Assembly (NCBI GenBank): GCA_022796855.1
Contig: JAAWJM010000013.1
Coordinates: 1-51,246, forward strand
DNA: 51,246 nt
Direction of reading: 5' to 3'
Source of the DNA: Clostridia bacterium
GTDB lineage: Bacteria; Bacillota; Clostridia; TANB77; CAG-508
The notes below the pieces were generated by a model. The model saw only the letters and a program-made list of their open reading frames with translations. It made no database searches and was not told the origin of the DNA. Positions 1-7,698 of this stretch are shown piece by piece; position 1 is the first letter of the stretch; every line of letters starts with the position of its first letter. The translations under genes and the position numbers were made by a program.

Positions 1-243
1 AGTCATATTGTTTTCTCTCACTATTGTGAGTTAATGTTAGTGCTAATATAAACAACACATATGTTATTATTTGTAAAATCACTACTATGTACATTTCCTC
101 TTCACCCCTTTCTACCTCATAATTCCACAAAGTATTATGCTTGTCCAACACAAGACAAAGCTTATTATTTCTATTGTATCTATCACGCCTTGTCTGTATA
201 TTTTCTTTTCTTGTTTAGTCATCATTTGTTATTCACCTACCTT
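1..243. other. AT-rich stretch without recognisable gene
   Basis: No reading frame here has both a convincing ribosome binding site and protein-like composition. It is probably an intergenic part of the integrative element, whose left end lies outside the window. No copy of a tRNA 3' end, which would mark the other attachment site, is visible. Confidence 0.4.
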
Positions 244-528
244 TTAAATTACTTTGTTTAATGTTCTGTTAATACGAATTTTTTCGTAATCAACATCTAA
301 TGTTTTACTTTTTGCTTTTCGTTTAATTGGTTGTACTTTGATTAGCTCCTCTTGTGCTAACTCTTTTAAAAACTCCGCAAATTCTTCTACATCTTCTTGT
401 TTGAACCTGTAATCTTTTGCTCCTATCGGAATAACTTTTAATCCTTGTTTTATAAATTTTGAAATTGTTCGTCCGTCTTTCACGTTGAAATATTCCATAA
501 CCTCTTTTGTTGTTAATAATTTCGACAT
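244..528 (-). CDS. Excisionase-like helix-turn-helix DNA-binding protein
   Basis: This 94-residue protein has the MerR/excisionase-type pattern of a short HTH near the N-terminus (LLTTKEVMEYFNVKDGRTI) followed by a wing-like segment containing YRF. The start at 528 is chosen because GGAGG lies just upstream; a longer frame would run through that site. Such proteins in integrative elements act as recombination directionality factors or small regulators. It is the last recognisable gene of the leftward set that begins at the Cro-like gene. The C-terminal third is basic and lacks a recognisable domain. Excisionase versus generic regulator cannot be decided from sequence alone. Confidence 0.6.
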   Translation of the reverse strand: MSKLLTTKEVMEYFNVKDGRTISKFIKQGLKVIPIGAKDYRFKQEDVEEFAEFLKELAQEELIKVQPIKRKAKSKTLDVDYEKIRINRTLNKVI

Positions 529-598
529 CTTTCCACCTCCTTGCGCATAATAATACATCTAATTTTTAAGTTGCTTAAAAACTCAGTTTTTAAGTTTG

Positions 599-814
599 TC
601 AAATGTTTTTTGAAAAATTTTTATAAATTTCTTCGTCAGTTAATGCAAAGCATTCTCTCCAATCACTTGTCTGGTATTTTTTTTCGCATTTTTTTACATG
701 TAAATGTTGCTCCTGTTAAATATCCATCTACTCTTATTTTTCCATCTTCTTCAAAATCAGGTATGTCGCATTTGCTTCTGAACCACAATCACATCTCATT
801 ACAAATCTAAACAT
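599..814 (-). pseudogene. Small cysteine-rich protein gene broken by two frame changes
   Basis: A good ribosome binding site (GGAAGGAG) precedes ATG at 814, and the first 15 codons contain CDCG. Protein-like sequence then continues in a second frame (DIPDFEEDGKIRVDGYLTG, ending TFTC) and in a third frame (KKCEKKYQTSDWRECF, ending near 599). Joined, it would be about 70 residues with CxC and CxxC pairs suggesting a zinc-binding fold. The first change, near 770, needs one added base or two lost. The second coincides with a run of seven A on the minus strand near 688. Neither is at CGG, so these differ from the other shifts in this window and look like decay or sequence error. Confidence 0.5.
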
Positions 815-829
815 TTCCTATTCTCCTTC

Positions 830-1117
830 CTATAACAATTTTGAACAATCCATAATTACATCTGCTATCCATTCTTCAAATAAATATCTTATTTTTTCAT
901 CAATTTTTGCATACTTTATATACTCAAATACTTCAAATAGTTGTATCCACGAATCTTCTTTATCGTATGTATCACTACACCAAGGTAACTCCTTATTTCT
1001 TACATCTAAATTCTTTGCTAAGAAATTGTGTGAAAATAACATTCTTCCTTCTCCTAGCAATACTTCCATTCTTCCAAATTTGTAATGACTAAATTCTACA
1101 CATTTATACGTTATCAT
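830..1117 (-). CDS. Hypothetical protein of the integrative element
   Basis: A 95-residue acidic protein with no family that I recognise. GGAGGAAAT precedes the start, and the first codons overlap the end of the ORF6N gene, so the two are translationally coupled. It has several aromatic residues and no membrane segment or signal peptide. Its place among regulatory genes suggests an accessory phage-type protein; function unknown. Confidence 0.6.
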   Translation of the reverse strand: MITYKCVEFSHYKFGRMEVLLGEGRMLFSHNFLAKNLDVRNKELPWCSDTYDKEDSWIQLFEVFEYIKYAKIDEKIRYLFEEWIADVIMDCSKLL

Positions 1118-1886
1118 TTCTATTTCCTCCTAACTTTTCTAAAACTTTTTCATGCCATAAAATTCTATAATTCGAATGTCCATTTTTTGTGTATGGTATT
1201 TCCTCACCAAAATCTTTTCCCTCTTCTGTAAGTCTCCATTCTTTTTCTTTTTTCTCTTGTAATCCCATTCGTTCCAACATAGTATTTATTGCGTGTGCTT
1301 TTATACCACCCATTTTCTCACCTATTTGTGTTGGATTAAAACTTGCCACATCATGGTTAGCACTTGGCAATAATTTTTTATATTCTTCATACTTATAACC
1401 AGTTTCTTTTTCTGCTTCACTTATTGCTACTGAATAGGCTAATCCCGGTTTTACTCCTGTTGCTTGTATTATTGTTTCTGCAATATTGAAGTGTTGTTTA
1501 ATTGCCTTGTCAATTGGCTTATGATATTCTTTTTTTAGTTTTTGTACTGTGAAATAGTTGTTAACTAATTCCCTTTGAATTTTCCATGCTAATTCATCAT
1601 TTAAAGACTTAATCAACATTAAGTATCCACTTGCTGTTATTAAAACAATATCTTCATGAGCCTTATTTGATATTTCCATTATTTTGTGAGTACGAATTTC
1701 GTCGGCACAAACTTTGAAGTAGTCTACTCCTTCTATAAATTTGTCTCTGTTTTCTCTAAAGTTTCTTCCTGCTGTTCCTTCAGTTCTTTCATGCACCATA
1801 TCAATTTCTTTTAAAGTAACTATTCTTTGTCCTTTATATTCTTTTACCTTTATTGGTTGATTATTGATAGTAATTATCTTATCCAT
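1104..1886 (-). CDS. ORF6N-domain phage antirepressor-like protein
   Basis: 260 residues. The N-terminal ~110 residues match the ORF6N/KilA-N type DNA-binding module: short strands (ITINNQPIKVKEYKGQRIV), a conserved RNFRENRDKF segment, and ITASGYLMLIKSLNDE. The C-terminal ~100 residues resemble the winged-helix tail of antirepressors (IGEKMGGIKAHAINTML, then EWRLTEEGKDFGEE). Such proteins in temperate phages modulate the lysis-lysogeny switch or superinfection. It overlaps its upstream neighbour by a few bases and lies in the Cro-side operon, opposite to the CI-like repressor, as expected for an early lytic gene. Confidence 0.8.
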   Translation of the reverse strand: MDKIITINNQPIKVKEYKGQRIVTLKEIDMVHERTEGTAGRNFRENRDKFIEGVDYFKVCADEIRTHKIMEISNKAHEDIVLITASGYLMLIKSLNDELAWKIQRELVNNYFTVQKLKKEYHKPIDKAIKQHFNIAETIIQATGVKPGLAYSVAISEAEKETGYKYEEYKKLLPSANHDVASFNPTQIGEKMGGIKAHAINTMLERMGLQEKKEKEWRLTEEGKDFGEEIPYTKNGHSNYRILWHEKVLEKLGGNRNDNV

Positions 1887-2205
1887 TCTTTTCTCCCTCC
1901 TTTAACTTGTACATTCTTTTCTTTAATATCCAATCTAACATCTCTGCTTCTTTAAGTCCTTCCCTTTGATACTCTTCTATCATCTTATAAAACTTTATCG
2001 CTTCTTCTTTTGTCTTTCGTTGACTATCTAACATGAAATCAGCTAAGGTTAGAAGGTAATCCATTGTAAGGTCTTCTTCGTCTGTATTTCCAATTGTATC
2101 TGCGTATAGATAATCTTCTATTGCTTGAAAGTTTATTAAGTTGGATATTGGCTTGAAATAGGATTTTGTTTCTTTCATGAAATTAGTTATTTTTTCATCT
2201 TCCAT
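1879..2205 (-). CDS. Hypothetical protein, early-region element gene
   Basis: A 108-residue, acidic, probably all-helical protein of unknown family. The ATG follows directly after the stop codon of the upstream HTH gene (TAAATG), with AGGTGA about 13 bases upstream, and the 3' end overlaps the antirepressor gene. This tight packing indicates one transcript. No domain, signal peptide or membrane segment is visible. Confidence 0.6.
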   Translation of the reverse strand: MEDEKITNFMKETKSYFKPISNLINFQAIEDYLYADTIGNTDEEDLTMDYLLTLADFMLDSQRKTKEEAIKFYKMIEEYQREGLKEAEMLDWILKKRMYKLKEGEKNG

Positions 2206-2595
2206 TTACTTGTTCACCTGCTTTTCTATTTGTATTTTTGCTTTCTTTAATTGTTTAATCAAATAATTTGCTTCTTGCATTGTTAATCCATTTATTAATT
2301 TTAAAATTTGTCTTAGATTGATTTTATTTTTCGTATTCATTGTTTCATTTTCTTCTAAATATCCACATATTTCCATAAGTTCTTGGTATGTTGTCAATCC
2401 TTTTGAAGTATTTGCTAATCTTTGCAAGATTTCTGGTTTTGGTGGAACATCTAACTTCTCGTTCATATATTGAGATAAATATGTTCTACATATACCTGAC
2501 CTCTTCGCAAATTCTCTTTGATTGTTGTATTGCAAATAAATTTTCATTACAGTTCGTGCAAACTTTTCTTTGTTAAACAAATATATCTTATTCAT
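2206..2595 (-). CDS. XRE-like helix-turn-helix protein
   Basis: 129 residues. An HTH is visible at about residues 20-60 (NQREFAKRSGICRTYLSQYM), similar to the XRE/Cro fold, followed by PPKPEILQRLANTSKGLTTY, a common continuation in phage and ICE transcriptional regulators. The C-terminal region (LRQILKLINGLTMQEANYL) is a helical tail. An operator-like palindrome lies 20 bases upstream of the start, between this gene and the Cro-like gene, so the gene may have its own repressed promoter. The target is unknown. Confidence 0.65.
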   Translation of the reverse strand: MNKIYLFNKEKFARTVMKIYLQYNNQREFAKRSGICRTYLSQYMNEKLDVPPKPEILQRLANTSKGLTTYQELMEICGYLEENETMNTKNKINLRQILKLINGLTMQEANYLIKQLKKAKIQIEKQVNK

Positions 2596-2614
2596 TTACT
2601 GTTCACCTCTATTC

Positions 2615-2629
2615 TGCACAATATGTGCA
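2615..2629. promoter_or_regulatory. Operator-like palindrome
   Basis: TGCACAATATGTGCA is a perfect 6-3-6 palindrome. It matches the four sites upstream of the CI-like gene and lies just upstream of the HTH gene starting at 2595, so it is probably a fifth repressor site that gives this gene separate control. Confidence 0.7.
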
Positions 2630-2637
2630 ATTTTTTC

Positions 2638-2820
2638 TTAAAAAAAATTATTAACATCAAATTCAGGATATTTGCTTTTTAATTTTGACATAAACTCTCG
2701 GCTTGGTTTTCTATCTCCACATTCTATCTTTACATATAAAGAAAGTGACACTCCTATACTTTCAGCAAATTCATTCTGAGTTAATTTAATTTTTTCTCTA
2801 AAATCTCTGAGCATTTTCAT
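2638..2820 (-). CDS. Cro-like XRE family regulator
   Basis: 60 residues comprising a single XRE helix-turn-helix (KIKLTQNEFAESIGVSLSLY then IECGDRKPS). The start at 2820 is preceded by GGGGGAGGAAAAG. It is transcribed divergently from the S24-type repressor gene with an operator array between them, the classical CI/Cro arrangement. By family it should bind the same operators as the repressor and promote the lytic or excision state. Confidence 0.8.
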   Translation of the reverse strand: MKMLRDFREKIKLTQNEFAESIGVSLSLYVKIECGDRKPSREFMSKLKSKYPEFDVNNFF

Positions 2821-2860
2821 CTTTTCCTCCCCCCTTTCTTTAAGCATGTGTTAAGTATAT

Positions 2861-3009
2861 TGCACGAATTGTGCATTGTAAAGTTTTATTTTCGCACATC
2901 TCGTGCAATTATTTTCTTATATCTTTTCTATTCGCCTTTTTGCTCTCTTTTTCTAATAATAGCACAAAACGTGCAATTATTTTTATTGATTATTTGCACA
3001 AGTTGTGTT
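2861..3009. promoter_or_regulatory. Four-site operator array of the CI/Cro switch
   Basis: Four 15-bp near-palindromes of consensus NGCACANNNYGTGCA occupy the divergent intergenic region: 2861-2875, 2893-2907, 2961-2975 and 2995-3009. Start-to-start spacings are 32, 68 and 34 bp, close to whole turns of helix. The outer pairs flank the two gene starts. They are most simply read as binding sites of the CI-like and Cro-like proteins encoded on either side. Confidence 0.8.
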
Positions 3010-3034
3010 AATATTAAATAAAGGAGATGTTGCT

Positions 3035-3982
3035 ATGCCTAATTTTTGCTTAAGCACAAGAATAAAAATGTTACGAGAGAGAGAAAGGATGACTAGAGAA
3101 GAATTAGCACAAAAAATTGGTGTTTCTTATTCTGCAATTGCAATGTATGAAAGAAGCGAAAGAGAACCTGACAATGAAAAGTTATTAAAAATTGCTGAAA
3201 CTTTTAATGTAACAACAGATTATCTTCTTGGAAACAAAGATATAGGTCTAAAAGAAGATTTAGAAGCTAGATTAAAACGATTGTATTTAGATAAATATGA
3301 GTTTGAAATGGCTGTTAAAACCTTTAAGCATGATTATTTTGACCTTGAAAATGATGATAGCGAAATCTTTGAATTAAGTAACCGTGATAATATTAATACT
3401 GCATATCAAGTTTTAGATGATATATTCTCATGCTATTTAGTTGATACTAATGGGCATTTTATAAAAACATATTCTGATTTATCTGAAAAAGAAAAAGATG
3501 AAATTTATAACATTATTGATAATTTAGACTTTCAAAAGTTCTTAAGAAACTTCGATAATAATTATTCTACTCCGCAATTTTACATGTGTCCTGTTTACGG
3601 TCGTATAAGTGCAGGACAACCTAATTGGGCAGAAGAAAATATCGAAGGGCGTATTCCTGTTCCTATGACTGGTGAAATAGATAATCCAGAAGAATGTTTC
3701 TACTTAAAGGTAAACGGAGAAAGCATGAATAAGGTTGTAAAAAACGGTGCTTATGCCCTAATCCATAAACAAGATATTGTAGAAGATGGAGAAATCGCAG
3801 TTGTTTTGGTAAACGGATATGATGCAACGCTAAAAAAATTCTCTAAGCAAGGTGATTTTGTTGTATTAGAACCTATGTCCGACGTAACAGATGACCCAGA
3901 TATAAAAACTCAAATATACGACAAAAGTACAAGCATTAAGATACTTGGTAAGTACATAGGTAAGTTTGAAATGAATGGATAA
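3035..3982 (+). CDS. CI/LexA-like repressor with S24 self-cleavage domain
   Basis: 315 residues from the ATG at 3035, which has AAGGAG just upstream; an upstream GTG at 3005 lies inside an operator and is disfavoured. Residues ~5-60 form an XRE helix-turn-helix (MTREELAQKIGVSYSAIAMY, then LLKIAETFNVTTDYLLG). The C-terminal ~120 residues are an S24/LexA-type domain, with the catalytic Ser region VNGESMNKVVKNGAYAL and the Lys region VVLVNGYDATLKKF; the Ala-Gly cleavage site is probably RISAGQPNW. It is the master repressor of the element, inducible by RecA-type signals in known relatives. All CGG strings here are out of frame. Confidence 0.9.
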   Translation: MPNFCLSTRIKMLRERERMTREELAQKIGVSYSAIAMYERSEREPDNEKLLKIAETFNVTTDYLLGNKDIGLKEDLEARLKRLYLDKYEFEMAVKTFKHDYFDLENDDSEIFELSNRDNINTAYQVLDDIFSCYLVDTNGHFIKTYSDLSEKEKDEIYNIIDNLDFQKFLRNFDNNYSTPQFYMCPVYGRISAGQPNWAEENIEGRIPVPMTGEIDNPEECFYLKVNGESMNKVVKNGAYALIHKQDIVEDGEIAVVLVNGYDATLKKFSKQGDFVVLEPMSDVTDDPDIKTQIYDKSTSIKILGKYIGKFEMNG

Positions 3983-3990
3983 TACAAAAG

Positions 3991-4013
3991 ATAAGCAGTA
4001 ACAAACTGCTTAT
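3991..4013 (+). terminator. Hairpin after the repressor gene
   Basis: ATAAGCAG and CTGCTTAT form an 8-bp stem with a 7-base loop, followed by a weak T-rich tract. It may partly terminate the repressor transcript before the integrase gene, whose ribosome binding site follows closely. Confidence 0.4.
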
Positions 4014-4034
4014 TCTTATATAAGGAGGAATATT

Positions 4035-5093
4035 ATGGCAGGAACCATGAGAAAAAGAGGAAAAAATAGTTATTACCTTGAATACATGTGTGACGGAATA
4101 CGATATAGTCAGTCCGTCAAGGCTAACTCGCCTACTGAAGCTAGTAAAAAATTGGCTCTATTCATTACTGAAGTAGAAAAAGGCACTTATAAAAATAATT
4201 CTGGAATGACCTTTACTGAATTATCTCAAATGTTTTTAGACAAATACGCCAAAAACAACTTGTCTGATACTACTATTATTAATTATAAATATCAACTTAA
4301 CAAACATATTTTACCCGATATTGGACATTACAAAATAAGTAGCTTAAAAAAACTCTACATTCAAGATTTAGCCAACAAACTATGTGATGAATACAACTTG
4401 TCCTCTAAAACAATAAAAAACGATATAAAGCTAATTTCTGCAATTTTAGAAAAAGGTATTGAATGGGAATTATTACATTCTAATGTTGCACACAAGGTTG
4501 CAATACCTAACAATAAAAACAAACCTAAAAAAGAACAAGAAATTTATAATAATGAAGAAATAAAATTATTATTTGATGCTTTAAATAAAACAGAGAATCC
4601 GTTTAGAATAATGGTGTATGTTTCGTTTTATACTGGCGCTAGACGTGGCGAAGTTTTAGCTTTACGTTGGAAAGATATAGATTTTCAAAATAATATAATA
4701 CATATCGAACAAAACAAAGTTAGAACTGTTAATGGAACAACTTTCAAAGAAACCAAAAATAAGCGTTCAAGAAAATTTGTTGCCCCTACAGTGTTGATGA
4801 AAGAATTGAAAGAATTTTATTCTGGACAAGATGAAAACGATTTACTGTTTAATATATACCCTTCTACTTACACAAGGCAATGGACTCAATTCGTTAAAGA
4901 TAACAATTTGAAATATATTACTTTGCACGATTTAAGACATACAAATGGAAGTTTATTAGCTTCAAAAGGCGTGGATATTGTAACAATTGCCAACAGGCTG
5001 GGACATCTACCCGCTACTGCCTCTGCATATTATCTACATTCCGTTTCAGAAGAAGATAAAAAAGCGAGTCAAAAGCTAGATAACCTACTTTAA
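4035..5093 (+). CDS. int: Tyrosine site-specific integrase
   Basis: 352 residues, start set by AAGGAGGA. The order is an arm-binding N-terminal segment (MRKRGKNSYYLEYMCDG), a SAM-like core-binding domain (TFTELSQMFLDKYAKNNLSD), then the catalytic domain with the expected residues: Arg in TGARRGEVLALRW, HxxR in LHDLRHTNGSLLA, His in NRLGHLP, and the nucleophile Tyr in SAYYLHS. It integrates and excises the element. The 3' end of the nearest tRNA-Gly gene lies 81 bases beyond its stop, the usual geometry for integration into a tRNA gene. Length is typical for the Tn916/phage family. Confidence 0.93.
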   Translation: MAGTMRKRGKNSYYLEYMCDGIRYSQSVKANSPTEASKKLALFITEVEKGTYKNNSGMTFTELSQMFLDKYAKNNLSDTTIINYKYQLNKHILPDIGHYKISSLKKLYIQDLANKLCDEYNLSSKTIKNDIKLISAILEKGIEWELLHSNVAHKVAIPNNKNKPKKEQEIYNNEEIKLLFDALNKTENPFRIMVYVSFYTGARRGEVLALRWKDIDFQNNIIHIEQNKVRTVNGTTFKETKNKRSRKFVAPTVLMKELKEFYSGQDENDLLFNIYPSTYTRQWTQFVKDNNLKYITLHDLRHTNGSLLASKGVDIVTIANRLGHLPATASAYYLHSVSEEDKKASQKLDNLL

Positions 5094-5139
5094 TTTTTTT
5101 ATCATAAATTACGTCAAAATTACGTCACTTTTTAAAAAT

Positions 5140-5163
5140 AGATACAACTTAATCGTTGTATCT
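5140..5163 (+). terminator. Intrinsic terminator after integrase
   Basis: AGATACAAC and GTTGTATCT form a 9-bp stem around TTAATC, followed by ATTGATTTTA. Just upstream, AATTACGTCA occurs twice in direct repeat (5107-5126), possibly an integrase arm site. Confidence 0.6.
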
Positions 5164-5174
5164 ATTGATTTTAC

Positions 5175-5248
<74 letters not shown>

Positions 5249-5265
5249 ATTTTTGTAAAAAATGA

Positions 5266-5287
5266 ATGCGATACGTTAGTATCGCAT
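5266..5287 (-). terminator. Perfect hairpin between the two tRNA-Gly genes
   Basis: ATGCGATAC and GTATCGCAT form a perfect 9-bp stem with a 4-base loop. On the minus strand it follows the 3' end of the upstream tRNA-Gly by three bases, with TTCATTTTTTAC after it. Only 17 bases separate it from the second tRNA, so the second tRNA must depend on read-through or on RNA processing. It could limit the dose of the quadruplet tRNA. Confidence 0.65.
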
Positions 5288-5290
5288 ATT

Positions 5291-5364
<74 letters not shown>

Positions 5365-5443
5365 ATCTCTATGATAGTATTATAACGACTATCATAGGTT
5401 TTGTCAAGATTTTTTCATAAGATTTTGAAGTTTTTGTATTATT

Positions 5444-5761
5444 CTATTCTTCTTCTACAAAGTTAAATTCGTCTTTGAATTTTTCTTTGAACATTTCAAA
5501 GACTGTATTTAATACTTCTTCATCATCTACACTAACATACGATTCTTCTTCTTCGTTTTCAGTATCTTCTACTTTTAAGATGACTACTTCTCCTACTTCA
5601 TCTTCATTTTCTGCTTCGTCTACTGGTAATAGTACAACATATTCTTCTCCATCTAATTCTACTAAGTCTAAAAACTCAAATTGAACTTCTGCTCCTGTTT
5701 CATCGTTTAATACAATGATATTATCTACTTCCTCCTCTGGGATATTGTTTTCTTCATCCAT
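5444..5761 (-). CDS. DUF1292 family small acidic protein (YrzB-like)
   Basis: 105 residues from the ATG at 5761, which follows AAAGGAG. The core shows the DUF1292 pattern of short beta strands (IIVLNDETGAEVQFEFLD, then YVVLLPVDE and VVILKVED) and strongly acidic termini. Function is unknown. The family characteristically follows ireB and ruvX in Firmicutes, as here, where the order on the minus strand is ireB, ruvX, DUF1292. Confidence 0.85.
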   Translation of the reverse strand: MDEENNIPEEEVDNIIVLNDETGAEVQFEFLDLVELDGEEYVVLLPVDEAENEDEVGEVVILKVEDTENEEEESYVSVDDEEVLNTVFEMFKEKFKDEFNFVEEE

Positions 5762-5862
5762 CTTTTTTTCTCCTTTCAAATTATTGTATTTTAAGTGTAT
5801 TTCTACAACATTGATAACTTTTAGTAGTATTAACTTATTTTTTTAGGATATACTTTTACACC

Positions 5863-6283
5863 TTATTTTTCTTTTTTATTCATATACATTTCTAATATAT
5901 ATACCGCAGAAAGCGTGTCTACAATATCCTTTTTTTTATGTTTGTCTACTTCTAAAAAATTCATTGTTTTATGAGCTGCAACAGTGGTTAGTCTTTCATC
6001 TATTTCTACTACTTTAATGTGATTAAATTTACAATTTAGTTTATGAATAAACTGTTTTGTCACTTCTACTCTTTTCGAACTTCCACCATCTAACATATAT
6101 GGCATACCAATAGCAATGGTATCAATTTGGTATTGTTTTATTACTTCTTCTAAACGTTTTAATATCATTTTATCATTTCCATTATGATGAATGGTTTCTA
6201 AGCCTTGTGCTGTTATTCCGAAGAGCATCAGACACAGCTAATCCTACTCTTGCATCACCATAGTCAATTCCTAATGTTCGCAT
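5863..6283 (-). CDS. ruvX: RuvX/YqgF Holliday junction resolvase-like, with +1 CGGA site
   Basis: About 139 residues when read through one +1 shift, typical for the family, which acts as an RNase H-fold nuclease in recombination or rRNA processing. The first 20 codons give MRTLGIDYGDARVGLAVSD, including the catalytic Asp motif. The zero frame then meets CTT CGG AAT and stops 12 codons later. Reading CGGA (6217-6220) as one Gly codon continues as ALGITAQGLETI, through GMPYMLDG, to DERLTTVAA and the C-terminal Asp in DIVDTLSA. The start at 6283 lies one base past the ireB stop codon, so the genes are co-transcribed. Confidence 0.88.
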
Positions 6284-6284
6284 T

Positions 6285-6539
6285 TTATTCATCTAATCCT
6301 ATATAGTTTTTTACCATTTTTTCTAATAATTCATCTCTTTCTAATAAACGAATTAAGTTTCTTGCATCTTTGTGAGATGTAATATAGGTTGGGTCACCTG
6401 ATAATATATAACCAACAATTTGATTGATTGGATTATATCCTTTTTCTAATAAGGCTTGATATACTGTTTTTAAAATTTCTCTTGCACGTACGTTTTTATC
6501 CTTTTCAACAGTAAAACTCATTGTTTTGTCCATATCCAT
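6285..6539 (-). CDS. ireB: IreB family regulatory phosphoprotein (UPF0297)
   Basis: 84 residues, the family's usual size. Conserved stretches are TMSFTVEKD near the start with candidate phospho-Thr residues, then [19 protein letters not shown] and [16 protein letters not shown]. In Enterococcus IreB is phosphorylated by the kinase IreK and affects cephalosporin resistance. AGGAGG precedes the ATG. It heads the conserved ireB-ruvX-DUF1292 cluster. Confidence 0.92.
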   Translation of the reverse strand: MDMDKTMSFTVEKDKNVRAREILKTVYQALLEKGYNPINQIVGYILSGDPTYITSHKDARNLIRLLERDELLEKMVKNYIGLDE

Positions 6540-6558
6540 AATGATTACCTCCTTTTAT

Positions 6559-7656
6559 TTATAGATTATTAATATCACTTTCTGTTTTATCTGCATTATC
6601 TAAATATTCTTCTAGCTTTTTCGTTACATTTTCAATGGCTGTTCCTTTATAATATGTAGTTAACACAAAATTTAGTTTTGCACTTACATATCTTGTTTTT
6701 TCTTTTTTCTGACCATTCTTTTCTAGTACTTCTTCAATTTCAATATCTTCAATACTATTTTTTAAATCTTGTATAAATTCCGTAGCACTTTGTAAATCAA
6801 TTCCTGAAAAAACAATTGCAAATTTAGGTCCCATATATCTTACAAAAATGTATTCTGATGAAATACTGTCTTTAATATAAGAACTTACCTCTGTGATAAT
6901 ATCGTTTCCTGTTTCTCTATTATATTTCTTATTTATTTCTTCTAAATTCGTAATTTTAAACATACAAACCGTTGAAGTATCATATTTATCAATTATTTTC
7001 TTACCTTTTCCATAGATATATTCTGCGGAATTAAGTTCAGAAAATTGGTCTTTTCTTGCAATATTTTCTACTGTGTTTTGATAAGATATTGTTTTATAAA
7101 CTGCAATGATGTTTTCTTTTACTACTTCTAAAATAGTGGTATCTACTTTATCAAACGCATGTGCTTCTCCACTTTCTAAAACCCAATAGCCAATGTATAT
7201 ATTATCAATATATAACGGGAAAAACATTGCCGATTTCGCTCTTCCAAATTCCATTGTTTGGTATGGTAATCGTTCTCCTTCATGGTTAACAGTAACATAT
7301 TTTGGCATTGCCGTTTGAATACTGTCTTTAAAAATATCTTGTGTATGAAGACTTCTTAATGCTTCCCAATGTTGTTCCTGCACATTTGATGCTTTAATAA
7401 CATATTCTGCTCCATCAAACATAACTATGGTTGAATATTTAATATTATATTTTTCAATTACAATTTCATTAATTTTTTCAATTTTCTCATCGACTGTAGA
7501 ATATTCTCCTATTGTATTCATGAAATCTTGTAATACATTTAATCCTGTAATTTTTTGGTTAATATTATCAAAATTACGAATACGTCTATAGATAATAACA
7601 TTATATATCATTAATGCAATAATAATTATTACAAGTAATAGTAGTACATATGTCAC
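6559..7656 (-). CDS. Membrane-anchored GAF protein with degenerate GGDEF domain
   Basis: 365 residues from a GTG start at 7656 with GAGGTGA upstream. One N-terminal transmembrane helix (residues ~3-22) is followed by a GAF-like domain (about 50-195; FPLYIDNIYIGYWVLESG is typical). The C-terminal ~150 residues have the fold pattern of a diguanylate cyclase, but the signature loop reads YMGPKF in place of GGDEF, so cyclase activity is unlikely. It may sense a ligand or bind partners. It lies between the CpaE-like gene and ireB on the same strand. Confidence 0.7.
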   Translation of the reverse strand: MTYVLLLLVIIIIALMIYNVIIYRRIRNFDNINQKITGLNVLQDFMNTIGEYSTVDEKIEKINEIVIEKYNIKYSTIVMFDGAEYVIKASNVQEQHWEALRSLHTQDIFKDSIQTAMPKYVTVNHEGERLPYQTMEFGRAKSAMFFPLYIDNIYIGYWVLESGEAHAFDKVDTTILEVVKENIIAVYKTISYQNTVENIARKDQFSELNSAEYIYGKGKKIIDKYDTSTVCMFKITNLEEINKKYNRETGNDIITEVSSYIKDSISSEYIFVRYMGPKFAIVFSGIDLQSATEFIQDLKNSIEDIEIEEVLEKNGQKKEKTRYVSAKLNFVLTTYYKGTAIENVTKKLEEYLDNADKTESDINNL

Positions 7657-7698
7657 TTTTCGTTCACCTCATTTTTATCTTTTCATACTTCAAAACTT

